This document shows positions 12,563 to 23,562 of a stretch of 64,000 nucleotides of DNA, one piece after another. Source of the stretch: Ctenosaura bakeri (Eukaryota; Chordata; Lepidosauria; Squamata; Iguanidae); NCBI GenBank assembly GCA_948474755.1, contig CAOLHI010001141.1, positions 366,228 to 430,227 on the forward strand, given 5' to 3'. The first letter of the stretch is position 1. Each line of letters starts with the position of its first letter. A model generated the notes under the pieces. The model did no database searches. It saw only the letters and a program-made list of their open reading frames with translations, and had not been told where the DNA came from. The position numbers were made by a program, and so were the translations under genes.

Positions 12563-13350
12563 ACCATGTCATAATATTAAAATAGTTGATTATTGATCAT
12601 TTGTCTAAATAAAAGGGCATTTCTCTGCCAACAGTAAGACAACAGGCAAAAGGTAAGGACAGCCTCCCTTGGAAGGTAGCACCATCTTATGGAATAAACA
12701 AAAGAAAAGCCCATTAATTTAAACTGTAATACCAAGAAGAAAATTCTCCTACTAGGACTATGTGGAAATATACTGATTGAAAGAAATTTTGCTAGTCTAA
12801 TGGTAATATGTTTTTCTTGATTCAAAACTGATCAGATATTTCACCTAAATAAACTTAGCCCAAGCACATCTTGACATTGTACCTTAAGCTAAACTCAATA
12901 GCATCTATAAAATCTATGAGCCTTCACATAGACAATGTTCTGAGCTGTAGGAAAGGGCTAAGCTAAAAAAAACCTCCTCACTTTGCAGCCTTCTTCTGAG
13001 GCCACTGTTTTATCAGTAAACCCAAAGGGAACTGTGACATTGGCCAATGTTGTTCCACTGCTACAAACCAGGAGCAGAATTCCAAGTTGCATAGGTTTAA
13101 TTACTTGCCAGCATTAAACTGTGGCAATGGTAATACTTCCAGTCCAGGCTGATGTGAAGTATTAGAAGAAGAAAAAGTATCCTTGCATTTCCTTGAGTCT
13201 AGACAATTAGACAAGAAATTTCATCAAACATAAAAAAGATAAATTATGTCAATTATTCTTAAATTGGATAATCCAGCCAAAAAAAATTCTATAATTTACA
13301 GAGCAATTGTTATTTGTTCTTCAAATTGAGAAGGGTAACTAATACTAGGG

Positions 13351-13578
13351 AGCCAGCTGAGTGTAGTAGTTTGAGTACTAAGGTCTGGGAGGCCAGACTT
13401 CAAATCCCCATTCAGCTACAGAGACCCACTGGGTAAACTTGAGTAAGTTATATATTCTCAGCCTCAGAGAAAGTTGATGGCTAACTTCCTCTAACAAGAT
13501 CTTGCCAAAAAAAACCCCTGAGATAGGTTTGCCTTAGGGTTGCTATAAGTCAGGAACAACTGGAAGGCACACAACAAG
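13351..13578 (+). mobile_element. Sauria SINE
   Basis: The head with GTAGTTTGAGTACTAAGG and box B-like ACTTCAAATCCCC is followed by ACCCACTGGGTAAACTTGAG, the TCTTGCCAAAAAAAACCCC segment and the tail ATAAGTCAGGAACAACTGGA ending GGCACACAACAA. Full-length but diverged. Confidence 0.9.
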
Positions 13579-13679
13579 TAATGCTAAACAGTTAGCTTGA
13601 CTAGGAGCAACATGCCCCACATTTGCCTAAACCACATTTATTTTGAAAGTCATAGAGGATTTCCAATACCAGGTATAAG

Positions 13680-13863
13680 CTCATTTTGGCATGTTATGGC
13701 GTTATGCAGACCACTGGTTAGTCTAGCACAATACTGCTTGCACTTACTGAAAACCACCCTCAAGCATTTCAGACAGGAATATTTCCTAGCCCTACCTTGA
13801 GATGTCATGGATCAAAGCTTCGATCTGCTGAGGACAGAGCATGTGCTCTGTCACTGAGCAACA
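13680..13863 (-). mobile_element. tRNA-derived SINE with AGACAATACTG-type tail
   Basis: On the minus strand the head reads GCTCAGTGACAGAGCACATG (tRNA box A region). It continues through a decayed box B, the CCTGTCTGAAATGCTTGAG body and a tail resembling the common squamate AGACAATACTGAGCTAGATGG segment. Mildly degraded. The same tail occurs at 23500-23560 and 20705-20800. Confidence 0.7.
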
Positions 13864-13872
13864 AAGTAAGAA

Positions 13873-13963
13873 CAGTGTAAAAAATGCTTCCTATTATACA
13901 GTGTGTGTAAAAAATTCTTCCTATTATACAGTGTGTGTGGATTCCTATTATACAGTGTGTGTT
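13873..13963. repeat. short tandem repeat, about 33-bp unit
   Basis: The word CCTATTATACAGTGTGTGT occurs three times in tandem with a variable AAAAAATTCTT linker. Confidence 0.85.
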
Positions 13964-14003
13964 GGTATCACCTGGAAATGGATGCAGGCTGGAGGTACTC
14001 TAT

Positions 14004-14452
14004 GACCATTTCTACATGAGGTATTTAAAACAGTGCAGTGTGTCCTCCATGGAGGACGTCTGCACCTTGGAGTGGACTGGGTTCAGACTACTTACCGTAG
14101 ATCCTCATCTCAGTCTGTTCCGGAATGACCTCAAGTGGTCCTCCAGCTTGCTTTTGAAAGACATGATTTTTCCGGTCTTTCAAAAGCACAGAGCATGCAA
14201 CTGCGAGCCTTGTGCAGATTCGCAGGTTCGCACCAATGTGAGCCTGCGATCTGCCGAGGGCGGGCTTTAGGCTGGCAAGTTTCACCAATTGGTCAAGACC
14301 CACAACCAACTGGAAGCCGCCATTTTGGACGCTGGAGCAGTGCGGAGCAACGACCACGCACTGCTCCTCCTCACCCCAGACTGGACTGCACCGCCAGAAG
14401 ATCCAGTAAGTAGCAGCGTGGGGCGATTCCCTCGTCCCGTGTGGAAATGGCC
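14004..14452. mobile_element. GGCCnTTTCTAC-end MITE, subtype E, TSD TAT, promoter-like
   Basis: Left end GACCATTTCTACAT and right end GTGGAAATGGCC are flanked by TAT at 14001-14003 and 14453-14455. It aligns throughout with 27335-27796. It contains the inverted pair GCTTTTGAAAGAC / GTCTTTCAAAAGC, the GGGCGGGCTTTAGGCTGGCA block, a YY1-type GCCGCCATTTTGG at 14316-14328 and a donor-like CCAGTAAGTAG near 14402. Non-coding; the local CpG content is far above the surrounding intron. Confidence 0.85.
14316..14328 (+). promoter_or_regulatory. YY1-type motif inside subtype E MITE
   Basis: GCCGCCATTTTGG matches the known YY1 consensus around CCATnTT that is common just downstream of CpG-promoter start sites. 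Present at the same place in the second copy. Binding itself is inference. Confidence 0.5.
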
Positions 14453-14523
14453 TATGTTAAGAAATCTGCACATCCCAAGACCGATGCTACATCTGATAGA
14501 ACTTGTATAGATGGATCGATAGT

Positions 14524-14768
14524 GGAGCCCTGGTGGCGCAGTGGTTAAATGCCAGTACTGCAAGCCACAAGGTTGTGAGTTCGATCCTGCCCGACTCCAA
14601 GGTTGACTCAGCCTTCCATCCTTTCGCAGGTCGGTATAATGAGTACCCAGCTTGTTGGGGGCATGTATAGAAATGTTTCGAAATACATGCTATTTGTAAG
14701 TTGTTCGCTGCCTCGATCCATACGGAGAGGCAGGATACAAATAAATAATAAAAAAAAAATAAAAAAAG
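14524..14768 (+). mobile_element. tRNA-derived SINE with A-rich tail
   Basis: GGAGCCCTGGTGGCGCAGTG starts the element. Box A lies at about 14533-14552 and box B (GGTTGTGAGTTCGATCC) at about 14571-14587. The body has GACTCAGCCTTCCATCC and AATGAGTACCCAGCTTGTTG. The 3' end ATACAAATAAATAATAAAAA is an L2-like tail. Little diverged compared with the other SINEs here, so relatively young. Confidence 0.85.
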
Positions 14769-14769
14769 T

Positions 14770-15650
14770 TCACACAAAGAATACACATATTTCAAAAATG
14801 CATACAGGAATGTTTTATTCAATGGATGGATACAGGTGAACAATATGTACAGTTTGATACATGTATTTTAAAAAAGACAGCTTCACCTTACTTTCCATTC
14901 CATGTTTTCAGACCACATCCACACTTCAAGTGAGAGGTGGGGAGGTCAAGACAGTAATCATTAGTAATGAATAGAGGCTACATTGTAGAATAATTTCTCA
15001 CTCCAGATATATGGAGGCTAGTTGTGTTTGCTTAGTAGAGAGATAAAAGTCTACTGCCCATGTCCAAAAGAAATTTATAACTACTTTATTTCTTCCAGGA
15101 TGCATCTCTGGTGTTGAAAACAGCATCTAATCATTAATGAGCCCTACTATAAACTATGCTAAATCTATAAATAGAAGAGTTTTCTGTTTTTAAATATATA
15201 AAATATGCCAGCTCAGAGACAGGGCATAACACTCTTGCACTGGTGATATTGGTTTGAAATACAGCTTCTTAAGGGCTGTTGTAAGGGCTCTTAGCTTATT
15301 GGTGTGGATAGGTGTGCCTGGTTTCCAACTGTAGATACCTGTTATCATATCAAAGGAACACAGGTAGGTTGCACTGAAAAGGATTTAATTCTTCTTGAAA
15401 TCTGATCTCCTCATTCACTGACTCTGTGGCTAGAGCCAATATGGCCATTGTTTCTGTCAAGATATAATAGAGTTTGAAATATAAGCCCTGAAATTAAGTT
15501 TGAGAAACATAAACAGGATTATTGTTTCTTACTTATGCAATTTTTGATGTAATTTCAGGATGTAATTTTCTCTTGATTCATTTAAGGCCATTGAAGTAAT
15601 TGTTCTGTAGAGAACAGTGAAGAGTGTTTTGTGGCTTAATATTGCATTTT
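14770..15650. other. intronic stretch, nothing recognised
   Basis: AT-rich unique sequence; no coding signal, no clear transposon. Confidence 0.5.
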
Positions 15651-15651
15651 G

Positions 15652-15702
15652 AGCACAATCCAGTGTGTGTGTCCACTAGGAAGGAAACCCCACTGATTTC
15701 AC
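15652..15702. mobile_element. short DNA-transposon relic (CAATCCAGTGTGTG family)
   Basis: GAGCACAATCCAGTGTGTGT followed by AACCCCACTGATTTCA resembles the abundant squamate palindromic repeat with the words GCAATCC and CCCATTGATTTCA. The related stretches at 36519, 40640 and 47262 support the call. Confidence 0.4.
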
Positions 15703-15805
15703 CAAAAAGTATGTACAAAGCCACAGCCTTAAAAACTAAGGTCAAGAGCTTGAACTGCTGCTGAAAAGAATTATAAATCTTTGTCTATGTATTGAGGTTT
15801 GTTGT

Positions 15806-16002
15806 TGATATTGTTGTTGTTGTGTGCCTTCAAGTCATATCTGATTTAAGGTAACCTTACAGTGAATCTGTCACAGGGTTTTCTGGGGCTGAATGTGTGT
15901 GACATACCCAAGGTCATTCAGTGGTTTTCTATGGCTGAACAGGGAATCAAACCACGGTCTTCAGGATTACAGTCCAACATTCAACCGCTACAACATGCTG
16001 AG
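15806..16002 (-). mobile_element. Sauria SINE, reverse orientation
   Basis: Begins with the reverse-complement tail GTTGTTGTTGTGTGCCTTCA, then the body ACATACCCAAGGTCATTCAG and a box B-like GAATCAAACCACGG. The head ends near CAACATGCTG. The middle differs from the standard copy, indicating an older subfamily. Confidence 0.8.
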
Positions 16003-17911
16003 TCTACTGAGGTTTATTAGCCAAATTTAAAACATTCCCTCTCTCACGCACATCATAAAACCATAAAACATTACTGAATCTGAGGCAGACATATAACTGG
16101 CATATTATTCTATAATATGGAATGATATTTTTGTAATATGAAATTCCTTAAGCCATTCCTTCCACCTTTTTATACCTGGTATAGGGAACAACATGGACCT
16201 AGAAGACTAGCAGTAAATTGCTTATAGGAACTAAGGAAATGAATCCATATTGGCCAAGGGGTTCTTTCAGATTTAGGACTTTGAAGAGCCAGTTGCCAAT
16301 AAAATTAGCATTTGTCGTGCTTATTTTCCAATGATGGAAATTCTATTCATATTATGACGCAAAAAATTTTTCTGATAGCAATGAAAAAAATGTTCCTAAA
16401 GTTACAATAGTAATGAAAAAATATTCCTAAATGGGATATTTGTTACTCTGCTTTAGCAATTATATAGGAAGAATTACAATTCACATCTCTTTATTTTATC
16501 TTTAAAAAAGGAAATAAGAGAGAACATTGTTTAACCAAACACTCAGATCTGATTTCCATTATGCACTGTCATGAAAGATTTAGGTCCTAAAATTCATCAC
16601 TCCAAGATCCTACTGTCTTGTACAGGTAATTAGTTGAGCCTATCAGCTGGACAATTATAGGACAAAATTTCCCACACCGGAATCTTATCTGCGCCAAGTT
16701 CATGTCATTATCCTGACTAATCATCAGCAGTGTGGGTTAAATCATATGTAATTGAACCATGATTCTCTTAGCTGTTGTTTCATTGCCTTCAAATGGCAAT
16801 GCAGAACCTTCTGTTTCTCACCGCATGCTGCTGTCCTTTGCAACTCAGCACTTTCTTTTTTTGCTTAATGGCATCTTTTGCTCTTGAGAATCTCTTTCAC
16901 CTGTGACAAACAGCACTACTAGGATATTAACAGCTGCCTGGGTCTATTTAGGAAAACCTCTGTCTGAAACGAAAGAAACACAGTTCAGTAATTTTCCCCC
17001 CAAGATTTTTATGAGTTCCCTTTGCAGCATTTTGGAAAAGAAATGACTCAACCCAGGGGAAGTTAATTCCACCTGAAATTGGGGTAACTCAAGTGTCAGA
17101 GAAAGATTGTTTTATCATGGGCATAAATACACACACACAACTACTATAAAAGTTTCATCCAAAATATTCTTGGAATTTTAAAAAGGAAGGAAACAATGAA
17201 AAAGAAAAAGCAACCTTTAAACTGTGCTTCTTTAAATGAATTGGTGCCAGCTTTCTGGGGATTAATTTAAATTCTTATGGGATAACCAGATTACACAATA
17301 TTAATGATATAGGGATTGTTTGTGGGAAGGGTTGTTTTCCTTTTACTTACTTTTTATGGTTTTATGTTTTATCCAAGGTCCCCACACGCTTGCTGGATTT
17401 CAGCTTGATTACTGAACTGAAGAGACTATTTCTAATTTTTCCAATTCTTGAAAAGATAGCTATGTATGTAACTATTATGAAGAGTGAACACAATTGGCCT
17501 TGCTGCATAAAATTAATGGAAAAGTGAGAAATGAATCTGTTTCTTTGGTTTCTTTGGTTTATTTTTCAATGACACTATCTTGATTTCCATTGTTTTCTAC
17601 AGAAAAGGTAGAGTGAGAGAAACAATTCTCAAAAGTAATGAAATTCCTCATTTAGGAGACAGAATGAGACCCTGGTTCTGGACCCGTGTGATATGCTGAT
17701 CAGTTATACACGAAATGACATAAAAGAACTGCAGGCCATAATAAAATTAGAAATTGTATTACAACCTGATATGGCAATGAATTGAAAGGCATTGCAGTGT
17801 TTGTCTGAATCAATACACAAAGGGCTTGTGCCATACCTTTGAGACAAACTTGGAGTTAATTTCAAAGGTGCTGCAATATCCATTCACATGCACATATGGA
17901 AATATACAGAA
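16003..17911. other. unique intronic sequence, possible conserved block at 16480-17000
   Basis: No transposon recognised over nearly 2 kb. The 16480-17000 part is of mixed composition and includes CCTGACTAATCATCAGCAG and an E-box-like CAGCTG. The sequence alone cannot show conservation. Confidence 0.35.
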
Positions 17912-17918
17912 GTTCCTA

Positions 17919-18238
17919 TGGAAGCTAATTTAAAACCCTGGCTTAAGGCACTGGTTATCAAAGTGACAAACTTGAATCTATGGGAACTAATTTTACCCAT
18001 AGAGAGGAAAGATTTTGTAGATGGGTCAAGAAGTAAACATATTAACTAAAAGAAACTCCTTCATATGGACTGAAGTTCAGTACAGTTTGGAGGCTGAATT
18101 ATGGCAGTGGAGCTTCTTTTAGTTAATATATTTATTTCTTCACCCATCTATAAAATCTTTCCTCTATATAAGTAAAGTTAGTTTCCATAGATTTCAAGTC
18201 TGTCACTTTCACAAGCTAGGGTTTTAAATTAGCTTCCT
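17919..18238. mobile_element. fold-back element with 7-bp TSD GTTCCTA
   Basis: Arms of about 130-140 bp (17921-18059 and 18109-18237) are inverted repeats at roughly 90% identity with one 13-nt gap, separated by a 49-nt loop. Direct repeats GTTCCTA lie at 17912-17918 and 18239-18245. The arms share AGAGGAAAGATTTT and TATTAACTAAAAGAA. No coding content. The 7-8 bp duplication suggests hAT, but I do not recognise the family. Confidence 0.8.
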
Positions 18239-18469
18239 GTTCCTAGTTTGTCAAGAGAGTGGCAAGCCAGAGTTAAGGTCTGGAAATAATAGGAAGCTTC
18301 TGATCCTTTTACTTTCTGGTTTATTTAGATGTTCCTGCTAGCAGAAGTAGCCAAGTGAAGATAATCAAGAAGCAAGCATAAGATCAACACTCAACAATAA
18401 GCCTGAATTCTTAGCAACTCTGGCTAATTGCTAAGTCTGAATGTGGCCAGTGAGGCAGAATAAGGACAA

Positions 18470-18720
18470 CTTGAAGATTGTGGTCTGCTAGTAGGGCTTA
18501 CCTCTGTGCCCCATCAGTGGAAGAAAACACATGCTAACATGATGTAGAAGAGGGCTTTCTCCTCTGTAGTTCTCTGGTTGTGGAATGCTCTCCCTTTAGA
18601 AGACTGACTGATGGCTTCCTTTTGGTGCCAAGTAAAAACACAGTTTGTTATTAAAGCCTTTGGGTTCTGATTATTTTTTAATCATAAAATGATTTTAACT
18701 ATTTTATTTTTTTTAATAGA
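18470..18720 (+). mobile_element. L2-like LINE 3' coding end and tail
   Basis: GAGGGCTTTCTCCTCTG through TTGTGGAATGCTCTCCC encodes a decayed AFS..PQLWNALP-type C-terminus of L2-like reverse transcriptases. It continues through AACACAGTTTGTTATTAAAG into an AT-rich 3' UTR. Its end abuts the TTA duplication of the next MITE, so that MITE inserted later. Confidence 0.6.
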
Positions 18721-18726
18721 ATCTTA

Positions 18727-19126
18727 GGCCCTTACTGCACAATGTCATCATTCTGGCTGCCAGTCCGACCCATGCCATTGCATGCTGTCGTTGCAGTCCC
18801 ACTTGCTGTCACATCCCCATCCATTGCAATCGCACCATATACCATTACCAGGGGGAAGAAAGAGTAATGGCCCCTTTCCCACAGCAATCCCATCGGCTGC
18901 AAGTGTGCAATAAGGGCCAAAGCACAATCAAGCGCTTCCTTCCAGAGTACAGTGCAGGAAGAGGCGGGCTGTACTGTGGAAGGAAGGAGCGTGTCCTTAA
19001 TATTACCTATCTACTGACAGCCAAGTGGTGCAGTGGAGAGTGTTAAGGTCCCAATCCATCCCAGCAATGGCATTGCTGGGATTGCGATGGAATGACGGAG
19101 GATTGCAGCATAGCTTGGTAAGGGGT
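18727..19126. mobile_element. GGCCCTTA-end MITE, subtype C, TSD TTA
   Basis: Left end GGCCCTTACTGCAC and right end GGTAAGGGGT are flanked by TTA at 18724-18726 and 19127-19129. It matches 28517-28899 end to end in the opposite orientation, sharing CAGTGCAGGAAGAGG, GGAAGGAAGGAGCGTGTCC and the CATCCCAGCAATG / TTGCTGGGAT segments. Confidence 0.85.
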
Positions 19127-19129
19127 TTA

Positions 19130-19250
19130 AAGTTGGAAGGAACCACAAGGACCATCTAGTCCAAATTCCTGCAAGGCAGAAATACTCAATTAAAGTACTT
19201 CTGAAGATACCCATCCTACCTCTGTGCAAAAGCCTCCAAAGATTAAGATA
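19130..19250 (-). mobile_element. CR1 3' end fragment, reverse orientation
   Basis: GTTGGAAGGAACCACAAGGA followed by CCATCTAGTCCAAATTCCTG is the reverse complement of the CR1 3' end, also seen in forward orientation at 45560-45610. The 8-bp CR1 tail is lost. Confidence 0.75.
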
Positions 19251-19299
19251 ATTTGCTCACATAATTTGCTATATGGTTTAAAATTATTTAGACTGTAGC

Positions 19300-19491
19300 T
19301 TTGTTGTTACACTACTTCAAGTTGTCTCTGATTCATGGCAATCCTATGATAACTTTTTCTTGGCAAGATTTATTCAGAGGAGGTTTGCCATTGCTGTCCT
19401 CTTAGTCTGAGAGAGTACGACTTGCTCAAGGTCACCCAACATGGCAACATGGATTTCAACCCTGATCTCCCAGAGTCCTAGTCCTAGTCCT
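19300..19491 (-). mobile_element. Sauria SINE, reverse orientation, degraded
   Basis: A reverse tail (CAAGTTGTCTCTGATTCATG, GCAATCCTATGATAACTTTT) is followed by TCAGAGGAGGTTTGCCATTG, GCTCAAGGTCACCCAA and a box B remnant GGATTTCAACCCTG. Confidence 0.85.
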
Positions 19492-19527
19492 ACATGAAAT
19501 CACAGTTATCATGCTGGGTATCCAATT

Positions 19528-19637
19528 TCTTCTTTTTCGTTTTTTTACTGCTTTTATATTGTTTTAATTCATTTTCCACTGCACTAAGGTCCTCATATAT
19601 AGAGCTATAAATATTTCAGGAAACAAATAAATAAACT
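19528..19637 (+). mobile_element. L2-type 3' end
   Basis: TGCTTTTATATTGTTTTAAT, then a degraded GGTCCTCATATATAGAG segment and an AAATAAATAAAC tail, the L2 3' UTR pattern. Confidence 0.5.
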
Positions 19638-20163
19638 GGGAGAGAAGTTCTGTAGCTGGCTTATTGTAACAACAACTTTAATGCACTTTTGTGATATGGG
19701 ATGTGAGCTAGCTTGGAAGAAAAGCAAGGATGGATGAATTTCAATGATTCCTTACATTTTCTGACAGCACCAGAAAATTTCCAGTTTAGAAAGCCATGAC
19801 CAAACCATTTTCAAAGCTGCATAAACCTCAGCCCTTCTGAAATGAATTCATTTGCTACTGACATAACTTTTAAGATTTTACATGCACAGTGTTTTGCAAT
19901 AAACAGCAGGCAGATAGCATGTTCTTTCCCCCATGAAATAAGGCTTGCAAGTTCAGCTCATGCATAGTGGTTACAGATGTAAATTTGAGAAACACGAAGA
20001 ATATTTACACAATGAGACTTTTAAATATGTGAAACACAACTGAATTGGTGGTGCTTTAGAAAGGTTAACTGTGGAACAAAAATAATAGAGTTAAAGGATT
20101 CCTGTGTGTCAAAGATCTCAGGTATAAACACAGGAAATTTACCATCATTCCACTTGAACACAG

Positions 20164-20262
20164 CTATTCTCTTCTGATTTCAGAAGCTGAGCAGGGCTGG
20201 CACTGGTTACTTCTTGGAAGGAAGACCACAAGAGAATACCAGTGAACTCCAAATGAGACTAG
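20164..20262 (+). mobile_element. 5S rRNA-derived SINE, 5' part (interrupted)
   Basis: TTCTGATTTCAGAAGCTGAG, CAGGGCTGGCACTGGTTAC and TTCTTGGAAGGAAGACC match the internal promoter half of vertebrate 5S rRNA. The element is split by a MITE at 20263-20681 and resumes at 20685. Confidence 0.8.
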
Positions 20263-20681
20263 GACCCTTTCCACAACACACCTTTTGCGGAGCTGGGGTG
20301 CGGGGATCGTGCGAGCAGCCTCCGGCAAGAGGCTCCTGCATCCTGGTTCCTTCAGCTCTGCAGCTGCCACCTGCTCGCATGAGAGCCCCGCCTCTTCCTT
20401 CCACAGTGCAGCCTGGGAGTTTCCCAGGCTGCACTGGGGCAGGAAGCATGAGTGCTGCAGCTCCGGAGCTCCGTATGCACGGCAAGTGCGCATGGGGCCC
20501 CGGAACGATGCACGATTGCACACCATTTTTGGCTCACAGCAAAAAATGAAAAAATGCACGTTCAGCACCTGCAAGCCCCTGGAGCATCGCACGATTGTGA
20601 GTGTGTCGTGTGGACCACTCCTCACATTCGCACAATGCTTGAGGGGTCCTTTCACATGGCAAATGCCATGCGAAAAGGGCC
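20263..20681. mobile_element. GGCCCTTTCC-end MITE, subtype D, TSD TAG
   Basis: Left end GACCCTTTCCAC and right end GCGAAAAGGGCC are flanked by TAG at 20260-20262 and 20682-20684. CpG-rich; homologous, inverted, to 38765-39156, sharing GAGCATCGCACGATTGTGAG-type sequence, an AGCTCCGG block and the terminal GGCAAATGCCATGCGAAAAG hairpin. The long frames on both strands here are by-products of GC-rich sequence. Confidence 0.88.
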
Positions 20682-20684
20682 TAG

Positions 20685-20800
20685 GAAAGAATATTTCTGG
20701 AAACTCTGGAGTGTCATTACTACCAGACAGAGTTGACAATATCTGAGTAAACAGATTAATAGTCTGATTCCATATAACTTTCTACCTTCCTATGAGATTT
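20685..20800 (+). mobile_element. 5S rRNA-derived SINE, 3' part
   Basis: Downstream of the MITE the SINE continues with CCAGACAGAGTTGACAATAT and TAATAGTCTGATTCCATATA, the AGACAATACTG...GTCTGACTCAGTATAA tail common in squamate SINEs. Confidence 0.65.
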
Positions 20801-23409
20801 GGTCCCAGGGCCAATGCCAACAGAATACTTTGCTTAGATTTGCAAAATGAAAAAGTGATTTAAGTAAAGAAATAACCAGGTATTATATTGCACAGTTAGC
20901 AGAAAGAGGCATGCATTTCTCCAAAATTATCTGATATTTTCCTAAAAAAAAAAAAAAAAAAGAATACACAGACAAGATGATCTTGGAGAATGCTATATTC
21001 TGCCCAAGATACATTGTTTCCTATATAAGATCCATGTTTTGGTTTTTGGTGTTTTTGTTTTGTTTTGTTTTGTTTTGCACAAAAGCAGGAGCTTTTTGTG
21101 CAAGTTCGTTTTGTTTTTATTCTTTGTCTTTGCTTGTTTTTTGGGGGGAAAAGTCTCAAAAGCGAACAATCTCAGAGATTTTTTGATGTGTTGAAACATT
21201 CTTTCTTTTCAATGATTAAAAGAATTGCAAATATTATGTTACTGGTAAGGAAGTGATAGGGCTAGCACACTCTCCCTCTTTGTGTGTTTATTTAATAATA
21301 TCTGAATAGGGGTCTTCCCTCTCCTTTAATGGGTGGTGGCAGAAGCAGCAAAGGAACATGATGAGATTAGAGCAGAAAGGCTTTTTTCTTTCATTGATTC
21401 CTCTCTCTATCACCTTGACCTCTGACAGGATGAGGAACTGCCTGCCCTGGCACAGACCATTAGTAGAAACAAAATTCTGGTTCAAAATAGCTTAACCAAA
21501 ATCTCTGCTACTTAGGCTATGAGTGGCTAGTTTTCTGCTGCCTTGGACAATCCCCACATATATTTTATTCTGAGCTCATCCTAACATTAGTAATTTATGT
21601 TCACCTTACACAATAATTCCTCCTGTTTAGCAACCTAGAGAACCAAGGTACCTTTACCCCTAGAAACCCTTGATTGAACTGTAATATCACAAGCACTTTG
21701 ACGCTATTCCTCCTTCAATCACAAGAAATTGATTCATATACATGTATACATAGGAATATTTGTAACATCTTATTTATCTGTAGAACACCAGCTCTTAAGC
21801 TGTTGGCACAGTTAATTCTGCATTAGCAATGCTTCACATGGTTTAATAGTATTTGGCTTTCAATTTCATATCATTAAGTACCCATTTTGGACACTATGAC
21901 ATAACCTGGGGTGATAGCTGCAATTTTTTTGTGAACCTTATAGTTCTACCCCGATTACTCACTTATGGAGGCAGAATGTTGATCACATTAGTATCGATAA
22001 AATGCTTGTCATTTTTCACAAATGAAAAGGAAAACTTGATAGAAAACAATTCATTACAGAGGATTATCAAATCTAAGGCCACAGCTGAACTGAATGACAA
22101 CCTGGGCCCTGCATAGCAAAAATATGGAAAGTATAACTTCAGGTTTAAAGATATTTTAAAGGAAATATTCCCCTCCTTGCCTTTATAGCAAATATTTGTG
22201 TATATAATAAACAGTTCTCTATAACTGAGTCTCAAAGAAATAGAACTTTGTTAGGTATCTGTCTGTCTGTGTATCATCTAGCTAGCTTGAGTTTGAAAAG
22301 GTTAGAAAGGTTAATTTTTTTTAAAAAAAATTAAAGCCATACCTCCACGAAGTAATACATTGATTTTAAGAATACACACACACACACACACACTTATTTA
22401 ATCAATGATTTGTATTAAAACACATATAGGTGACTTGAATATTTTCTTATTTAATCAGTGATCTGTATTAAAACTCAGGAATATATTTTTAATTGTGGAT
22501 TGCAACATGATGTGTTCTGACCATCAGACTCCTCCAATAATAACCTTTTCCACATGTTCAACAAACATTTAGAACAGAGAGAAAATTAAGGCTGCCCCAT
22601 TGTCAACCCCTTTCAGTCACTGTGCATTTAACCAGTGCTAGCTGGTGGCTCCCACATCAGTGGGACAGTGAATTTGCTCCGGGTTTAACTTTAAAGAAGC
22701 TATGACAAATGCTGAACCTCTGTGAAGAATAGGCCTTAGCTCCTTGGATATCACCTTTAAAAGCTGGTTTAAAACTCAGATTCATTGCCCAACTGATAAC
22801 CACCACTGCATGTGGCTGTACACATTTAGGTTTCATTAGCATGACTGAGAACCTGGTGAAGAGGCAGTGTTCCTGTAGATGTGTGGCAATGGGCTCTCTT
22901 CAAACTGTCAGGTGAATGAAAGGGGATCTAGAGAAGCTCCTTATCTTCAGTTCTTACCCACATATTCACCGACTACGCAAGGGGGGAGTGACAACATAGT
23001 AATAACATGCGACTTGGGTTAGGTCAGTTTGAAGAGGAAATCTCATAGCCCCCAAGTCTGGGGTTTTGTGCAGGAATAATGCCTGAAGGGAGTTGCCTTC
23101 ATGAACAAGGTATCTTTTGTAATTGTATTGCCTGTTTAGAATAAAACCCTTTCCTTAAGGAACTTCTCTGTCCCCACTCTCTCTCACATGCCTATCAGTT
23201 GTACTTGTAGACAGAATTCAGTCTTTGAGTTCAGAGGATCTTTCCCCAGTGGCTTCCTACTGAGCCACTAAAGAAAGGTGAGTTAAAATTAGTAGGTAGT
23301 GGCAGCTATAGATTTCCAAGGGCAAGAGGGTGTTCCCATCTCCCACTCGAGGGCAGGAGTCAGCATCAAGTGGACGTCACTTTGCCTACAGGAAAGTTCT
23401 GCAGATCCA
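20801..23409. other. intronic stretch with simple repeats
   Basis: No gene. An A-run at 20944-20961, a (TTTTG)n stretch at 21055-21077, (CA)n at 22374-22394 and a 52-bp-spaced direct repeat of CTTATTTAATCAnTGAT at 22393 and 22447. Remainder unique. Confidence 0.5.
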
Positions 23410-23562
23410 TAGCATCTTCCATTAAAAAGTGACCAGGCATCAAGTAATGGGAAAGAGCTCTGCAGGAGACCCTGAAGAACCACAGCCAGTGTGAGTAAAC
23501 AGTACTCAGCAAGATGAACAAATAATCTGATCCAGTATAAGGCTGCTTTTATATATAAAAAC
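23410..23562 (+). mobile_element. tRNA-type SINE, body and tail
   Basis: CAAGTAATGGGAAAGAGCTC, GCAGGAGACCCTGAAGAACC and AATAATCTGATCCAGTATAA match the body and tail of the SINE family whose fuller reverse copy lies at 13680-13863. The tRNA head is missing. Confidence 0.65.

Noticed and set aside
13935..14563. Several frames of 73-111 residues
   Set aside because: Lie in the subtype E MITE; the paired copy at 27335 does not preserve the frames.
14524..14600. A genuine tRNA gene
   Set aside because: Box A and B are present but there is no cloverleaf acceptor closure; sequence continues into a SINE body and A-rich tail.
20164..20262. A genuine 5S rRNA gene
   Set aside because: Only part of the 5S sequence is present, diverged, and it continues into a SINE tail; it is a 5S-derived SINE.
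20164..20746. Overlapping frames of 104-191 residues on both strands
   Set aside because: All coincide with a CpG-rich MITE and the SINE around it; similar frames recur in homologous MITE copies with different reading.
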